The notes: generated from the sequence alone by a model not told the origin. Positions 35,235 through 45,588 are shown, counted from the first letter of the stretch. The stretch is DNA of 64,000 nucleotides from Haloferula rosea (GCF_016595525.1 NZ_JAENII010000003.1:186001-250000); one strand, 5' to 3'. A program made the numbers and translations.

Positions 35235-35801
35235 TCACGCCTTCCTCACCACGATCAAAAAGGGCGCCTGTTCGCGGGCCGGTTCACGGATCTCCAGCTC
35301 GAAGGCCCCCATCGGGCCTTCACGCCGAATCTGTTTCAGGCCCATCACCACCGTGTCCGCCTCCTCCGTTCCCCCGGGATGCCCGGTGTAGCACACCACC
35401 GTCATCACCCCGCCCGACTTCAGCGCAAACAGAGCCTGAACCACCGCCGTCGCCGTTTCAGCCACTTCCGTGATGATCTCGTGATCCCCGCCCGGCAGGT
35501 AACCGAGATTGAACATCACCGCCGTCACCGCATCCCGCCCGACCACTTCCAGCAGGCCACCGTGCGACTCGCAGCGCAGGTCCACCCGATCGGCAACCCC
35601 CGCCTGCTCCAGCCGCGCCCGAGTCGATTCGATCGCCTCCTGCTGCACGTCGAACGCAAACACCCTTCCCTCATCGCCCACCAGATTGGCGAGAAACAAG
35701 GTATCGTGACCATTGCCTGCCGTCGCATCCACCACCACATCCCCCTTCTCCACAATCTCAGTCACCACGCGGTGCGCGGCTGCGGTTGGTCTCTCACTCA
35801 T
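35235..35801 (-). CDS. YtqB/MnmM-like SAM-dependent methyltransferase
   Basis: A 188-residue class-I methyltransferase from the ATG at 35801. The SAM motif VVVDATAGNGHDTLFLANLV is near residues 22-41, followed by VFAFDVQQEAI and MFNLGYLPGGD. This order matches the YtqB family; YtqB-like enzymes have been assigned to methylation of 5-aminomethyl-2-thiouridine in tRNA (MnmM), and the older label is rRNA methylase. It is the upstream gene of the BASS transporter on the same strand. Confidence 0.85.
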   Translation of the reverse strand: MSERPTAAAHRVVTEIVEKGDVVVDATAGNGHDTLFLANLVGDEGRVFAFDVQQEAIESTRARLEQAGVADRVDLRCESHGGLLEVVGRDAVTAVMFNLGYLPGGDHEIITEVAETATAVVQALFALKSGGVMTVVCYTGHPGGTEEADTVVMGLKQIRREGPMGAFELEIREPAREQAPFLIVVRKA

Positions 35802-35906
35802 GACCCCCTCACCATCCGCATCCCGCTGATCCTGAACAACGAAAACTTGATCATGACAGCTTCGCACACTTGACCGAACCGCCTGCATTTAGCAGCGTCC
35901 GCCGCC

Positions 35907-35931
35907 TCAGGCCGAAAAACGGCCTGATTTT
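35907..35931 (+). promoter_or_regulatory. hairpin before ilvC, possible attenuator
   Basis: A perfect eight-base stem TCAGGCCG/CGGCCTGA with a five-A loop followed by four T residues, ending 22 bases before the ilvC ATG. It could terminate early transcription. No branched-chain-rich leader peptide was found upstream, so attenuation is only a possibility; an accidental stem-loop is not excluded. Confidence 0.4.
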
Positions 35932-35953
35932 CCAACCAAACTGACCATCCATC

Positions 35954-37000
35954 ATGGCCGCGAAAATCTACACGAACAAGGACGCGACCCTTGTCACCAT
36001 CAAGAAGAAGACCCTCGCCGTGATCGGCTTCGGTTCCCAAGGACACGCCCACGCCCTGAACCTCAAGGACAGCGGCATGAATGTCATCATCGGCCTCTAC
36101 GCCAAGTCCAAGTCGCGCGCCGTCGCCAAGAAGCTCGGCTTCAAGGTCATGGACACCGCTGACGCCGTGAAGGCAGCCGACGTCATCTTCGTCGCCGTTC
36201 CCGACACCAAGATCGCCGCGGTTTACGAAAAGGACATCGCTCCGTACCTCACCAAGGGCAAAACCCTCCTCTTCTCGCACGGCTTCGCCGTTCACTTCAA
36301 GACCATCACCACGCCTGACGACGTCAACGTGATCATGGTGGCTCCCAAGGGACCCGGTCACACCGTTCGTTCCCAGTTCGTCGACGGCAAGGGTGTTCCC
36401 GGCCTCATCGCCGTGCACAACGACGCCGATGGCAAGGCCAAGAAGATCGCCCTCGCATGGGCACGCGGCGTGGGCTGCACCCGTGCCGGTGTGTTCGAAA
36501 CCGACTTCAAGGAAGAGACCGTCACCGACCTCTTCGGTGAGCAGGTCGTTCTCTGCGGCGGTGCTTCCGCACTCGTCAAGGCAGGCTTCGAAACCCTCGT
36601 CGAAGCCGGCTACCAGCCTGAGATGGCCTACTTCGAGTGCCTTCACGAACTGAAGCTCATCGTCGACCTCATGAACGAGTCCGGCATCGCCGGCATGCGC
36701 TTCTCGATCTCCGAGACCGCCGAGTGGGGTGACGTGTCCGTCGGACCCAAGATCATCAACGAGTCGGTCAAGAACCGCATGCGCAAGCAACTCAAGGAGA
36801 TCGAATCCGGCAAGTTCGCCAAGCAGTGGATCGCCGAAGCCGACGGTGGCTGCAAGAACTTCAACAAGATCCGCAAGGAGGAAGCCAAGCACCAGATCGA
36901 GAAGGTCGGTGAGCGCCTCCGCTCGACCATGAGCTGGATCAAGCAGAAGAAGATGGCCAAGGGTGCTGCCCAGGCCAGCTACGTGTCTGCCTCCAAGTAA
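35954..37000 (+). CDS. ilvC: ketol-acid reductoisomerase
   Basis: A 348-residue class-I enzyme of valine/isoleucine synthesis. It isomerises and reduces acetolactate with NADPH. N-terminal Rossmann domain with [19 protein letters not shown], central [12 protein letters not shown] and [15 protein letters not shown], then the knotted helical domain with metal ligands in [16 protein letters not shown] and the late [11 protein letters not shown]. Length is normal. It is monocistronic, preceded by a hairpin and followed by a terminator. Confidence 0.97.
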   Translation: MAAKIYTNKDATLVTIKKKTLAVIGFGSQGHAHALNLKDSGMNVIIGLYAKSKSRAVAKKLGFKVMDTADAVKAADVIFVAVPDTKIAAVYEKDIAPYLTKGKTLLFSHGFAVHFKTITTPDDVNVIMVAPKGPGHTVRSQFVDGKGVPGLIAVHNDADGKAKKIALAWARGVGCTRAGVFETDFKEETVTDLFGEQVVLCGGASALVKAGFETLVEAGYQPEMAYFECLHELKLIVDLMNESGIAGMRFSISETAEWGDVSVGPKIINESVKNRMRKQLKEIESGKFAKQWIAEADGGCKNFNKIRKEEAKHQIEKVGERLRSTMSWIKQKKMAKGAAQASYVSASK

Positions 37001-37033
37001 GCAGAGCGGCTTTTCCAAGCCACGAATTCTTCC

Positions 37034-37065
37034 AAAGCCCGGTTCTCCTTGGGAGGCCGGGCTTT
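37034..37065 (+). terminator. terminator of ilvC
   Basis: Nine-base stem AAAGCCCGG with CCGGGCTTT, 14-base loop, followed by T residues (TTTTTCG). It lies 34 bases after the ilvC stop. Confidence 0.8.
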
Positions 37066-37215
37066 TTCGTACGATTCCTTCCAAAAAAAGCTCTCGATCC
37101 CATCAATTGGCGAAATATCCGGGCCAATACTGACGTTTGCAGCCAATTCCCGGCCTTGCCACCTGCCGTCGGGATCGTTAGACCACTCCACCCAAACCCA
37201 TTTAACCCAGAAATC

Positions 37216-38811
37216 ATGAGTCAGACCACCACTGCCGATGCCCCTATCGCTCCGAATGCCCAACGCCTCCTATGGGCCGGGTTTGTCGCCATTCTCGCTG
37301 CCGGTGTCGGCTTCGGTGTCCGCGGCGGCATCTTTGCCAACTGGGCCGCTGACTTTGGCTTCAGTGCCGCCCAACTCGGAGCCATCGGCGGAGCCGGATT
37401 CACCGGTTTCTGCTTCGGCATCATGGTCGGCGGGGTCGTGGTGGATAAGATCGGCTACGGCAAGCTGGTCGTAGGCGCCTTCCTCTTCCACGTCGTTTCC
37501 GCCTTCATTACCTTTGGAGCGACACCCGGTCAGGAAGCGGCCACCGCTTACCAGTTCCTGTGGTGGGGCATGTTCACATTTGCTTTGGCCAATGGTATCC
37601 TTGAGGCGGTCTCCAACCCACTGGTCGCGACCCTCTTCCCCTCCAACCGTACCCACTACCTGAATATCCTCCACGCCTCCTGGCCGCTGGGCATGGTGAT
37701 CGGCGGCGTCATCGGCTGGACCCTCGGTGGCGAAAACGGCTGGGGTTGGAAAGGCCAGCTCGCGCTCTACCTCGTGCCGACCCTCATCTACGGCATCATG
37801 TTCCTCGGCCAGAAGTTCCCCAAATCGGAAGCTTCCGAGAAAGGCCTCAAGCTGGGCGAAATGCTCAAGGACGTCGGCATCCTCGGCGGCGCCGTTGCCT
37901 GCTTCTTCATCTACCTCTTCTTCAAGGGCTTCCTTGCTCCCTTCTTTGAGTCGCCCACGGTTCCGACCGCCATCGCCGCCCTCATTGGTCTCGGTCTCCT
38001 CGGTGGTATCGCCGCCATGACCAAATTCTCCATGGGTCACTGGCTCATCGCCGTTCTTTTCGTGACCCACGCCCTCGTCGGCGCGGTTGAACTTGGAACC
38101 GACGGCTGGATCCAGAACATCACCGGAGCCATCCTCAGCCCGGAGCAAGGCAAGATCCTCTTTGTCTTCACCTCGTTGATGATGTTCCTGTTGCGCTTCT
38201 GTGCGCACTTCATCGAGACCAAGCTGGGTCTCAAGCCCATCGGCCTCCTCTTCGTCTGCTCGCTCTTCGCGGTGGCGGGTCTGAACTTCGTAGCAGCCGT
38301 CACGTCCTTTGGCCCTGCCCTTGGCGCGCTTTTGATCTACGCCTTCGGTAAGACCTTCTTCTGGCCCACAATGCTCGCCGTGGTTGGCGACCGTTTCCCG
38401 CGGACCGGCGCCATCGCGATGAGCCTCATGGGTGGCATCGGCATGATGTCCGCCGGACTCATCGGCTCGCCCGGCCTCGGTTACTTCAAGGACCGCTACG
38501 CGGCTGAAGAGCTCAAGCAAGCCGACAGTGCTCTCTATGAAGAGTGGCAGTCCACGGGGGATGCCAGCTCCTTCCTCGCCTTCGAGAAGGTTCAAGCCAT
38601 CGACCCCAAGCGTCTTGAAGAAGCCAAGGGCAAAGCTCCTGAGGAACGCTCAGCTGCCGAAACCACCGTGGTCGAAGCCGACATCCGCGGCAACCGCAGC
38701 ACGCTGAAAACCGACTCCCTGATCCCCGCTGCAATGGCAGTGATCTTCCTGCTCCTGATGTTCTACTTCAAGGCCATCGGCGGCTACAAGCCGGTGAAGA
38801 TCGAGGACTGA
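37216..38811 (+). CDS. MFS transporter of the sugar-uptake (FHS-like) type
   Basis: A 531-residue major facilitator protein with about 12 membrane segments from the ATG at 37216. Features include [19 protein letters not shown] in the first segment region, [20 protein letters not shown] and [17 protein letters not shown], with a hydrophilic insert near residues 425-475 and a final basic end. Glucose/fucose-type MFS transporters of this group are common in Verrucomicrobia and Planctomycetes, usually for sugars. Substrate not determinable. Own terminator downstream. Confidence 0.88.
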   Translation: MSQTTTADAPIAPNAQRLLWAGFVAILAAGVGFGVRGGIFANWAADFGFSAAQLGAIGGAGFTGFCFGIMVGGVVVDKIGYGKLVVGAFLFHVVSAFITFGATPGQEAATAYQFLWWGMFTFALANGILEAVSNPLVATLFPSNRTHYLNILHASWPLGMVIGGVIGWTLGGENGWGWKGQLALYLVPTLIYGIMFLGQKFPKSEASEKGLKLGEMLKDVGILGGAVACFFIYLFFKGFLAPFFESPTVPTAIAALIGLGLLGGIAAMTKFSMGHWLIAVLFVTHALVGAVELGTDGWIQNITGAILSPEQGKILFVFTSLMMFLLRFCAHFIETKLGLKPIGLLFVCSLFAVAGLNFVAAVTSFGPALGALLIYAFGKTFFWPTMLAVVGDRFPRTGAIAMSLMGGIGMMSAGLIGSPGLGYFKDRYAAEELKQADSALYEEWQSTGDASSFLAFEKVQAIDPKRLEEAKGKAPEERSAAETTVVEADIRGNRSTLKTDSLIPAAMAVIFLLLMFYFKAIGGYKPVKIED

Positions 38812-38837
38812 TCGGAAATTATTCGCTCACTTCCAAG

Positions 38838-38868
38838 GCGCGCTTCCTGAACGGGAAGCGCGCTTTTT
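38838..38868 (+). terminator. terminator of the MFS transporter gene
   Basis: Ten-base perfect stem GCGCGCTTCC/GGAAGCGCGC with a six-base loop and five T residues. It starts 27 bases after the stop codon. Confidence 0.85.
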
Positions 38869-38960
38869 CGTGTCGGACTTCCACGATTCGAAGCTCCTCT
38901 TGGAACTTCGCTTCGCGGTCCATCGCAGCTGTCGGAAGAAACCAGCAGCAGAAAGGCTCC

Positions 38961-39425
38961 TCAACCTTCGTCCGAAGGGAAAATCACGGCCAGCTTCTCG
39001 ATCCCGTTCTGACCGAATTCCTTCCACAAGACCTTCTCGGTCTCCGCCGTGCGCTTGCGACGTTCCTCCTCACTCAGCCGATTCCATGCCTCCAGCCCGA
39101 TCTCACGAATGAGACCCCGGTCGGCCAGCCGGATCACCAGTTCCTCCCAAAAGCTCTCGTTGCGGAACTCATCGTAGCATTCCTGAAAAAAGGTCTGCTC
39201 GTTCGGATCGATCTTCAACTGATAGCGGCGCTTCTCCTCGTCCCACTCGACGGCATCGCCCTGACCCGCGAGTTTTGCCTTCTCCAGCACCTTGCTTTCA
39301 ACCGCCTCATAGGCGCTCACCCCGGCATCGGAGCCCGGCTTGTGGTTCCACGACGCCACACTGGCGGCCAAGGTCACCATCTCGGCCAGAATCGCCAGCT
39401 CCTGTTCTGTAAAGCGCAGATGCAC
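38961..39425 (-). CDS. hypothetical cytoplasmic protein
   Basis: A helical, charged protein of about 154 residues. No family recognised. A segment FTEQELAILAEMVTLAASVA near the start and SEEERRKRTAETEKVLWKEF near the end are amphipathic helices. The GTG at 39425 is chosen because an upstream ATG at 39485 lies inside the stem of the clpB terminator, which would make it a poor translation start. It lies downstream of clpB on the same strand. Confidence 0.55.
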   Translation of the reverse strand: MHLRFTEQELAILAEMVTLAASVASWNHKPGSDAGVSAYEAVESKVLEKAKLAGQGDAVEWDEEKRRYQLKIDPNEQTFFQECYDEFRNESFWEELVIRLADRGLIREIGLEAWNRLSEEERRKRTAETEKVLWKEFGQNGIEKLAVIFPSDEG

Positions 39426-39481
39426 GCCGCCAAGGAACCACTCTGGATTCCCACGGACAAGCCACAACCCCCTGCAAATGA

Positions 39482-39518
39482 CCATGCCTGCCTGACCTCG
39501 TCGGCCAGACAGGCATGG
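39482..39518 (-). terminator. hairpin after clpB
   Basis: A 13-base stem CCATGCCTGCCTG with CAGACAGGCATGG (one G-T pair) with an 11-base loop, starting 7 bases after the clpB stop on the minus strand. The T tract that follows is weak. Confidence 0.65.
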
Positions 39519-39524
39519 AATCGA

Positions 39525-42101
39525 TCAGGCTTTCCGGAAAGCCACCTTGCCGCCTTCCAGGTAGGCCTCGATCACATCGCCATCGACGAACTTCCCGTCG
39601 AGCAACTCGAGGGACAACTCGTCCAGCAGATGCTTCTGGATCGCCCGCTTCAGAGGACGCGCGCCATACACCGGGTCATACCCCTGGTTGCCGACGAACT
39701 CCTTCGCATCCGGCGTCAAGGCCAGCCCCAGTCCCTGCTTCGCAAGGCGCTGACGGACCCGCTCGAGCTGATGCGACACGATGGTCGTGAGTTCTTCCCG
39801 GTTGAGCCGGTCGAAGATGATCGTCTCGTCCACCCGGTTGAGGAACTCGGGCCGGAAGTTCGCCCGCAGGGCCTCCATGACCTTCGCCTCACGTTGTTCG
39901 ACATTCTCCTCACCGAGGATGAACTGGGAACCAATGTTCGACGTCATGATCAGCACCGTGTTGCGGAAGTCGACCGTCCGGCCCTGGCCGTCGGTGATCC
40001 GACCGTCGTCCAGAACCTGAAGCAGCACGTTGAACACATCCGGGTGCGCCTTCTCGATCTCATCGAAGAGAACCACCGAGTACGGCTTCCGTCGTACGTG
40101 CTCCGACAACTGCCCGCCTTCGTCATAGCCGACGTAGCCGGGAGGCGCTCCGATCAGACGCGCCACGCTGTGTTTCTCCATGTACTCGGACATGTCGATG
40201 CGGACCATCGCCGACTCGTCGTCGAAGAGGAACTCCGCCAGCGCCTTGCTCAGCTCGGTCTTGCCCACACCGGTCGGCCCGAGGAAGAGGAACGAGCCGA
40301 TCGGCCGGTTCTCATCCTGCAGACCCGCCCGGGCGCGGCGGACCGCGTTCGACACGGCGTTCACCGCGGACTTCTGGCCCACGACGCGGTCGCCGAGCCG
40401 TTGTTCCATCTGCACGAGCTTCTCCTTCTCACCCTCCTGCAGGCGACTGACGGGAATGCCGGTCCACGATGAAACCACACGGGCCACATCCTCTTCCGTC
40501 ACCTCCTCCTTCAGCATGGCACCACTCTTCTGCAGCGCTGCCAAATCCTGCTGCGCGGCCTCGAGGGCCGACTCGGCGTCAGGAAGCTGCCCATAGGTGA
40601 TCTCGGAGGCACGACTCAGGTCGCCGATCCGTTTCGCCTGTTCGGCTTCGGTCTTCAGCGAGTCAATGATCCCCTGCTGCTCGCGCACCCGGTCAATGAC
40701 CTCCTTCTCATTGCGCCACTGCGCGGTGAGCCCGGCGGACTGCTCCTGCAGATTCGCCTGCTCTTCCCTCACCTTGGCAAGTCGGGCCTCGGACGCCTTG
40801 TCGCTCTCCTTCTCTAGGGCCTTCTTCTCCATCTCAAGTTGAAGGATCTGCCTCTCGAGCTCATCGATCTCGGTCGGCATCGAATCCAACTCGATCTTCA
40901 GACGGGAAGCAGCTTCATCCACCAGGTCCACCGCCTTGTCCGGCAGGAACCGGTCGGAGATGTAGCGGTCCGACATGGTGGCTGCCGCCACCAGGGCACC
41001 ATCCTGAATGCGCACCCCGTGGTGCACTTCATACCGCTCCTTCAAGCCCCGCAGAATCGCGATGCTGTCTTCCACCGACGGCTCTCCCACCATCACGGGC
41101 TGGAATCGCCGCTCCAAGGCCGCGTCCTTCTCCACGTGCTTGCGGTACTCGTCCAGGGTGGTCGCACCGATCGTGCGCAACTCGCCACGGGCGAGCTGGG
41201 GTTTGAGCAGGTTGGCCGCATCCACGGCGCCTTCGCTCGCTCCCGCCCCGACGATCGTATGCAGCTCGTCGATGAAGAGAACGATCTCTCCGTCGGACTC
41301 CGTGACTTCCTTCAGGAAAGCCTTCAGGCGATCCTCGAACTCACCACGGTACTTCGCCCCCGCAAGCATCCCGCCGATATCCAGCGAGATGATGCGCTTG
41401 CCCTTCATCGAGTCCGGCACATCCCCGGACACAATCCGCCGGGCCAGCCCCTCGACGATGGCGGTCTTGCCTACCCCAGGCTCACCGATGAGAACCGGGT
41501 TGTTCTTGGTCCGGCGCGAAAGCACCTGCAGCACCCGGCGGATCTCATGATCCCGGCCGATCACCGGGTCGATCTTGCCTTCCCGGGCCCGCTCGGTGAG
41601 ATCGGTGCCATACTTCTCGAGAGTCTGGTATTTCCCCTCCGGATTCTCATCCGTCACCTTCTGTGAACCACGGATCGCCGACAGCGCTTCCTTCGCCTTC
41701 GCTTCGTCCAGACCGGCTTCGCCAAGCAGCTTACCGACCGGTGAATCCGCCTTCAGCGAGCCGAGAAGGAAATGCTCAACCGACAGATACTCATCCCCCA
41801 TCGATTCGCGCACCTCATCCGCTGCCTCCAGCGTAGAGCGCAGCTCGTAGCTGAGCTGAGGTTGTGAGGATGCCCCTTCTTGCCGGGGCTCCTTTTCCAA
41901 TGCCGTCGCAACCGCAGCCTTCAGCCGGGTCACGTCAATGTCGGCACCTTGCAGAATCGGCACCGTAATGCCTCCCTCCTGTTGCAGCAGGGCAAGCATC
42001 ACGTGCACGCTCTTCAGCTCAGGATGCGACGACTTCGAAGCGAGCCGTTGGGCCGCCTGAAGCGCTTCCTGAAGCTTGGTTGTCATTTTGTCCAATCCCA
42101 T
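39525..42101 (-). CDS. clpB: ATP-dependent chaperone ClpB
   Basis: An 858-residue Hsp100 disaggregase. N domain (about 1-150), first AAA domain with Walker [14 protein letters not shown] near residue 206, a coiled-coil middle domain (about 400-540, [20 protein letters not shown]), and the second AAA domain with [16 protein letters not shown] near 606. It resolubilises aggregated proteins with DnaK. Length is normal; no mutated key residues noticed. Preceded by an AT-rich promoter region, which suggests inducible control. Confidence 0.97.
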   Translation of the reverse strand: MGLDKMTTKLQEALQAAQRLASKSSHPELKSVHVMLALLQQEGGITVPILQGADIDVTRLKAAVATALEKEPRQEGASSQPQLSYELRSTLEAADEVRESMGDEYLSVEHFLLGSLKADSPVGKLLGEAGLDEAKAKEALSAIRGSQKVTDENPEGKYQTLEKYGTDLTERAREGKIDPVIGRDHEIRRVLQVLSRRTKNNPVLIGEPGVGKTAIVEGLARRIVSGDVPDSMKGKRIISLDIGGMLAGAKYRGEFEDRLKAFLKEVTESDGEIVLFIDELHTIVGAGASEGAVDAANLLKPQLARGELRTIGATTLDEYRKHVEKDAALERRFQPVMVGEPSVEDSIAILRGLKERYEVHHGVRIQDGALVAAATMSDRYISDRFLPDKAVDLVDEAASRLKIELDSMPTEIDELERQILQLEMEKKALEKESDKASEARLAKVREEQANLQEQSAGLTAQWRNEKEVIDRVREQQGIIDSLKTEAEQAKRIGDLSRASEITYGQLPDAESALEAAQQDLAALQKSGAMLKEEVTEEDVARVVSSWTGIPVSRLQEGEKEKLVQMEQRLGDRVVGQKSAVNAVSNAVRRARAGLQDENRPIGSFLFLGPTGVGKTELSKALAEFLFDDESAMVRIDMSEYMEKHSVARLIGAPPGYVGYDEGGQLSEHVRRKPYSVVLFDEIEKAHPDVFNVLLQVLDDGRITDGQGRTVDFRNTVLIMTSNIGSQFILGEENVEQREAKVMEALRANFRPEFLNRVDETIIFDRLNREELTTIVSHQLERVRQRLAKQGLGLALTPDAKEFVGNQGYDPVYGARPLKRAIQKHLLDELSLELLDGKFVDGDVIEAYLEGGKVAFRKA

Positions 42102-42182
42102 AGATTTTCGTTGTTGTTGGTATTTGTAATCCTTTCCGCGGAAGGCATCCAGTCGCCTTCCATCAGTTTCTGCCCATTGGAC

Positions 42183-42188
42183 ATCATA
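42183..42188 (-). promoter_or_regulatory. candidate -10 box of clpB
   Basis: On the minus strand TATGAT lies within an AT-rich stretch about 80 bases before the clpB ATG, leaving a long leader. The -35 element is unclear (AAATAT at 17 bases). No CIRCE-type dyad was seen. The leader contains a 60-codon open frame that overlaps the clpB start in another frame. Confidence 0.4.
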
Positions 42189-42338
42189 GCAGCTACTTTA
42201 TTCAAATATTTTTGTGTCGTTTTTCTTCTATGGTTATCGAGGTCAGCGGACGAATTGATCAGCATTTCCTAACAATCTGGGCTCATTTTCGCGGAGCTCT
42301 CACTTGAAACGCGTTCATGAATCAGTCACCATCGGGAG

Positions 42339-43520
42339 ATGCGTGCTCTCTGTATCCTCCTCGATTCTGTTGGCTGTGGCCATGCTCCGGACGCCGTCAC
42401 CTTCGGCGACGAAGGTGCCGATACGCTGGGACACCTCTACGAGCGTATCCCCGGTTTCGAGCTCCCCACCCTGGCATCCCTCGGCCTGCACGAGGTGCTG
42501 CGCTCCCTCAATCCGGCCTCTCCTGCCTCGACGGTTCCCACTCACCCGAATGCCGGCTTCTGCCACCTCACCGAGCGCTCGGCGGGCAAGGACACCACCA
42601 CCGGCCACTGGGAGTTGATGGGCGCGGTGAACGACGAACCCTTCGCCACCTTCAAATCGTTCCCGGAAGAACTCGTGCGCGAATTGGAATGCCGCGGCCG
42701 CTGCCATTTTATCGGCAATGAAGCCGCCTCGGGCACGGAGATCATCCACCGACTCGGAGGCGAGCACTGCGCCAGCGGACGCCCCATCCTCTACACCAGC
42801 GCCGACTCCGTCCTCCAGATCGCCGCCCATGAGAACCCGGCCGTGTTCGGGCTCGACCGGCTCCTCGAGCTGTGCCGCACCTCCCGGGAACTGCTCGACG
42901 AGCGAGGCATCCGGATTGGCCGGGTCATCGCCCGCCCTTTCGTCGGTGGCACGCCGGAAACCTTCCAGCGCACATCCAACCGCCACGACTACTCGCTCAT
43001 GCCCCCACCCACGGTGCTGAATCGTCTCAGCGACGCCGGTGTGAAGACCATCGGCATCGGCAAAATTTCCGACATCTTTGCCGGCTCCGGCATCGATGAG
43101 AGCCATCCCACCCGATCCAATGCCGACGGCATGGCGACGATCGAGCGCATCTGGGACGAGCATGACGGCAGCCCGCAGTTCATCTTCGCCAACCTTGTCG
43201 ATTTTGACATGCTCTACGGCCACCGCCGGGACCCCGAGGGCTATGCCACCGCCTTGCACGAGTTCGATGCCTGGCTCTCCGGCTTCCTGCCGAAAGTCGG
43301 AGCCGACTTCCTCATGATCACCGCGGATCATGGCAACGACCCCTACTTCACCGGCACCGACCACACCCGCGAGCGGGTTCCCCTGCTTACCCTGAATGCC
43401 CCGGAGAACCCGACCACCTGCACCTTCCACGAAGTCGCCGATCTGCTGCGGGCCCATTTCCACGAAATCTATCACACATCGGCTTCCCAGACCGTGGCTG
43501 CAGGCTCGACACCCGCTTGA
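42339..43520 (+). CDS. deoB: phosphopentomutase
   Basis: A 393-residue enzyme that converts ribose-1-phosphate or deoxyribose-1-phosphate to the 5-phosphate, linking nucleoside breakdown to central metabolism. Alkaline-phosphatase-like fold: metal-binding ILLDSVGCGHAPDA at the start, GKDTTTGHWELMG with the phosphorylated threonine, and late FANLVDFDMLYGHRRD and TADHGNDPYFTGTDHTRE. Length equals the family norm. It is followed by deoA 19 bases later and a nuclease-like gene, forming a nucleoside-scavenging operon. Confidence 0.95.
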   Translation: MRALCILLDSVGCGHAPDAVTFGDEGADTLGHLYERIPGFELPTLASLGLHEVLRSLNPASPASTVPTHPNAGFCHLTERSAGKDTTTGHWELMGAVNDEPFATFKSFPEELVRELECRGRCHFIGNEAASGTEIIHRLGGEHCASGRPILYTSADSVLQIAAHENPAVFGLDRLLELCRTSRELLDERGIRIGRVIARPFVGGTPETFQRTSNRHDYSLMPPPTVLNRLSDAGVKTIGIGKISDIFAGSGIDESHPTRSNADGMATIERIWDEHDGSPQFIFANLVDFDMLYGHRRDPEGYATALHEFDAWLSGFLPKVGADFLMITADHGNDPYFTGTDHTRERVPLLTLNAPENPTTCTFHEVADLLRAHFHEIYHTSASQTVAAGSTPA

Positions 43521-43539
43521 AGGCTACCAACATGGCGGC

Positions 43540-44781
43540 ATGCTTCCCCACGTCCCCACCCTGATCGGGCGCAAACGCGATGGTGAGTCCCTCGCCAGCG
43601 GCGAGATCCGCGCACTCATCGAAGGCTACACCCAGGGCGAAGTCCCCGACTACCAGATGTCGGCCTTCGCCATGGCGGTCTATTTCAAGGGCATGAACGC
43701 CGTCGAGACCGCGGCACTCACACAGGCCATGCTCGAGAGCGGTGAAACCTTCACCCATCCCGCAGACCACCCGCCGGTGATCGACAAGCACTCCACCGGA
43801 GGCATCGGCGACAAGGTGTCCCTTCCCCTCGCCCCACTCCTCGCCTGCACCGGCGCCTGGGTCCCGATGGTCTCAGGCCGTGGACTCGGCATCACCGGCG
43901 GCACCCTGGACAAGCTCGAATCCATTCCCGGCTTCAAGGTCGGGCTTGGCCTCGAAGACGCCCAGCAGCAACTCGCCCGACTCGGAGTGGTCATGATGGG
44001 GCAGACCGCTTCCTTCTGCCCCGCCGACCGCAAGCTCTACTCACTGCGCGACGTCACCGGCACCGTCGCCTCCATCCCGCTCATCACCGCCTCCATCATG
44101 TCGAAGAAACTGGCGGAGTCGCTCGACCGACTCGTGCTCGACGTGAAATACGGCAGCGGTGCCTTCATGAAAACGAAGGAAGACGCCACGGCTCTGGCCG
44201 ACTCGATGATCGCGGTGGGCAAGGAAATGGGAGTCGATGTGCAAGCCTGCCTCAACCCCATGTCCGAACCCCTCGGGCGGGCCGTCGGCAATGCGCTCGA
44301 AGTCGCCGAAGCCATCGACTGCCTCAACGGAGCTGGCCCCGCCGACCTGCGCGAACTCGTCCTCGATCTCGCCGAAACCGTGACCTCCAAAAGCCGCAAG
44401 GAACTGGCACGCCTCCTCGATGACGGCACCGCACGAGCGAAATTCGATGAACTGGTCGCCGCCCAAGGAGGCTCACCCGCCGACCTGGAGAATCTAACAA
44501 CTATCCATACCGCCCCGCTCATCGAGGAAGTTCCCGCGCCCGACACCGGCACGATCACGACCGTGGATGCAGGTCTCATCGGCCAGGCCGCCCTGCAACT
44601 TGGTGCCGGCCGCGCCCGGGCCACCGACCCGGTCGATTTCTCCGTCGGCTTCGACCAGCTCGTGAAGTGCGGCGAATCCGTGCACCAGGGGAATCCGCTC
44701 TGCCGGATCCACGCGCGCACCCGGGTCGATTTCGAGATGGCCGAGGCACTCATTGACCAAGCCATCGTCATCGAGCCATGA
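43540..44781 (+). CDS. deoA: thymidine/pyrimidine-nucleoside phosphorylase
   Basis: A 413-residue phosphorylase that splits thymidine (and perhaps uridine) with phosphate to the base and (deoxy)ribose-1-phosphate. The signature VIDKHSTGGIGDKVSLPLAP is near residues 78-97, followed by SGRGLGITGGTLDKLESIPG, SIMSKKLAE and VKYGSGAFMK. The ATG at 43540 is chosen; the open frame continues upstream over deoB but is not family-like. It ends in TGA overlapping the next ATG, so the three genes are translated together. Confidence 0.94.
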   Translation: MLPHVPTLIGRKRDGESLASGEIRALIEGYTQGEVPDYQMSAFAMAVYFKGMNAVETAALTQAMLESGETFTHPADHPPVIDKHSTGGIGDKVSLPLAPLLACTGAWVPMVSGRGLGITGGTLDKLESIPGFKVGLGLEDAQQQLARLGVVMMGQTASFCPADRKLYSLRDVTGTVASIPLITASIMSKKLAESLDRLVLDVKYGSGAFMKTKEDATALADSMIAVGKEMGVDVQACLNPMSEPLGRAVGNALEVAEAIDCLNGAGPADLRELVLDLAETVTSKSRKELARLLDDGTARAKFDELVAAQGGSPADLENLTTIHTAPLIEEVPAPDTGTITTVDAGLIGQAALQLGAGRARATDPVDFSVGFDQLVKCGESVHQGNPLCRIHARTRVDFEMAEALIDQAIVIEP

Positions 44782-45584
44782 AACCATCCCCAGTCCGCCG
44801 CGCCATCGGCATCGTCCTCCTCGCCGGACTCATCGGCTTCTTCATCTGGAACCTCACCCGACCCAGAAGTTTCCCGCAGACGCCTCGAATGACCGAGGGC
44901 AAACAGGCCGCCGGCATCCGGGCCCTCCGCGAGTCCGCCGAGCGCGACGCCCGCTTGGTGAAGCAATTGATCGAGGAAGATCTGGGCAAACGGCGGTTCC
45001 ACTTTTCCACCGTGCTCAAGGCAAGCTCAGGCAAGCAGGTCATCAAGCTCGACCCCGACGACCCCGTCCACACTCTGCTCCTCGAGCGCCTCGACCATCA
45101 CCTCGCGACCATCACCGCCACGCTCAGCAAGGACGACTCACCCGCGCGATCCCACCGCCGCATCAACGAAGTCTCACGCCATTTCGAGGATGCCCTCATC
45201 ACCGCCCTCGATGCAGAAGACGACTGGGAGGCCGGCATCCCGGCAACCCGGGAAGGAAAGGCGCAGAGAAGCGGCTACCCCGACATCCGCGTGGTCCACC
45301 AACCCTCCTCGAAGGTATTCTACCTCGACCCGAAGCTGGTCGAAGAAACCTCATGGGACAGCAGCTTCCGTTCGTTCTACTTCGAGCCAAAGACCGAGAG
45401 CCTCAAGGTCAATGACCACGCGGTGCACCTGCTCGTCGGCATCGGCCACGATGGAAACAGCGGCGAATGGAAGTTCACCGAATGGAAGGTCGTCGACCTC
45501 GCATCCCTGCAACTCCGCCTGAAGCCGGAATTCCAAGCCTCGAACGCCGACCTCTATCCGAGCGAATCGGAAGAAGCCGAATGA
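44778..45584 (+). CDS. membrane-anchored protein with PD-(D/E)XK nuclease-like motif
   Basis: A 268-residue protein, ATG overlapping the deoA stop (ATGA). The N-terminus (KPSPVRRAIGIVLLAGLIGF) is a single membrane anchor, with the remainder probably in the periplasm. Residues 167-186 (YPD, 14 residues, then DPK) fit the PD-(D/E)XK nuclease pattern: Pro168-Asp169, Asp184 and Lys186, with a Glu in the preceding helix (Glu137). Nothing else is recognised. If the assignment holds, the enzyme could cleave DNA outside the cytoplasm and the deoA/deoB products would use the resulting deoxynucleosides. This is an inference from motif and operon only. Confidence 0.5.
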   Translation: MKPSPVRRAIGIVLLAGLIGFFIWNLTRPRSFPQTPRMTEGKQAAGIRALRESAERDARLVKQLIEEDLGKRRFHFSTVLKASSGKQVIKLDPDDPVHTLLLERLDHHLATITATLSKDDSPARSHRRINEVSRHFEDALITALDAEDDWEAGIPATREGKAQRSGYPDIRVVHQPSSKVFYLDPKLVEETSWDSSFRSFYFEPKTESLKVNDHAVHLLVGIGHDGNSGEWKFTEWKVVDLASLQLRLKPEFQASNADLYPSESEEAE

Positions 45585-45588
45585 GCCA

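Noticed and set aside
43396-43539. Upstream extension of deoA into deoB
   Set aside because: The extra 48 codons are read from deoB in another frame; phosphorylases of this family start near the ATG at 43540.
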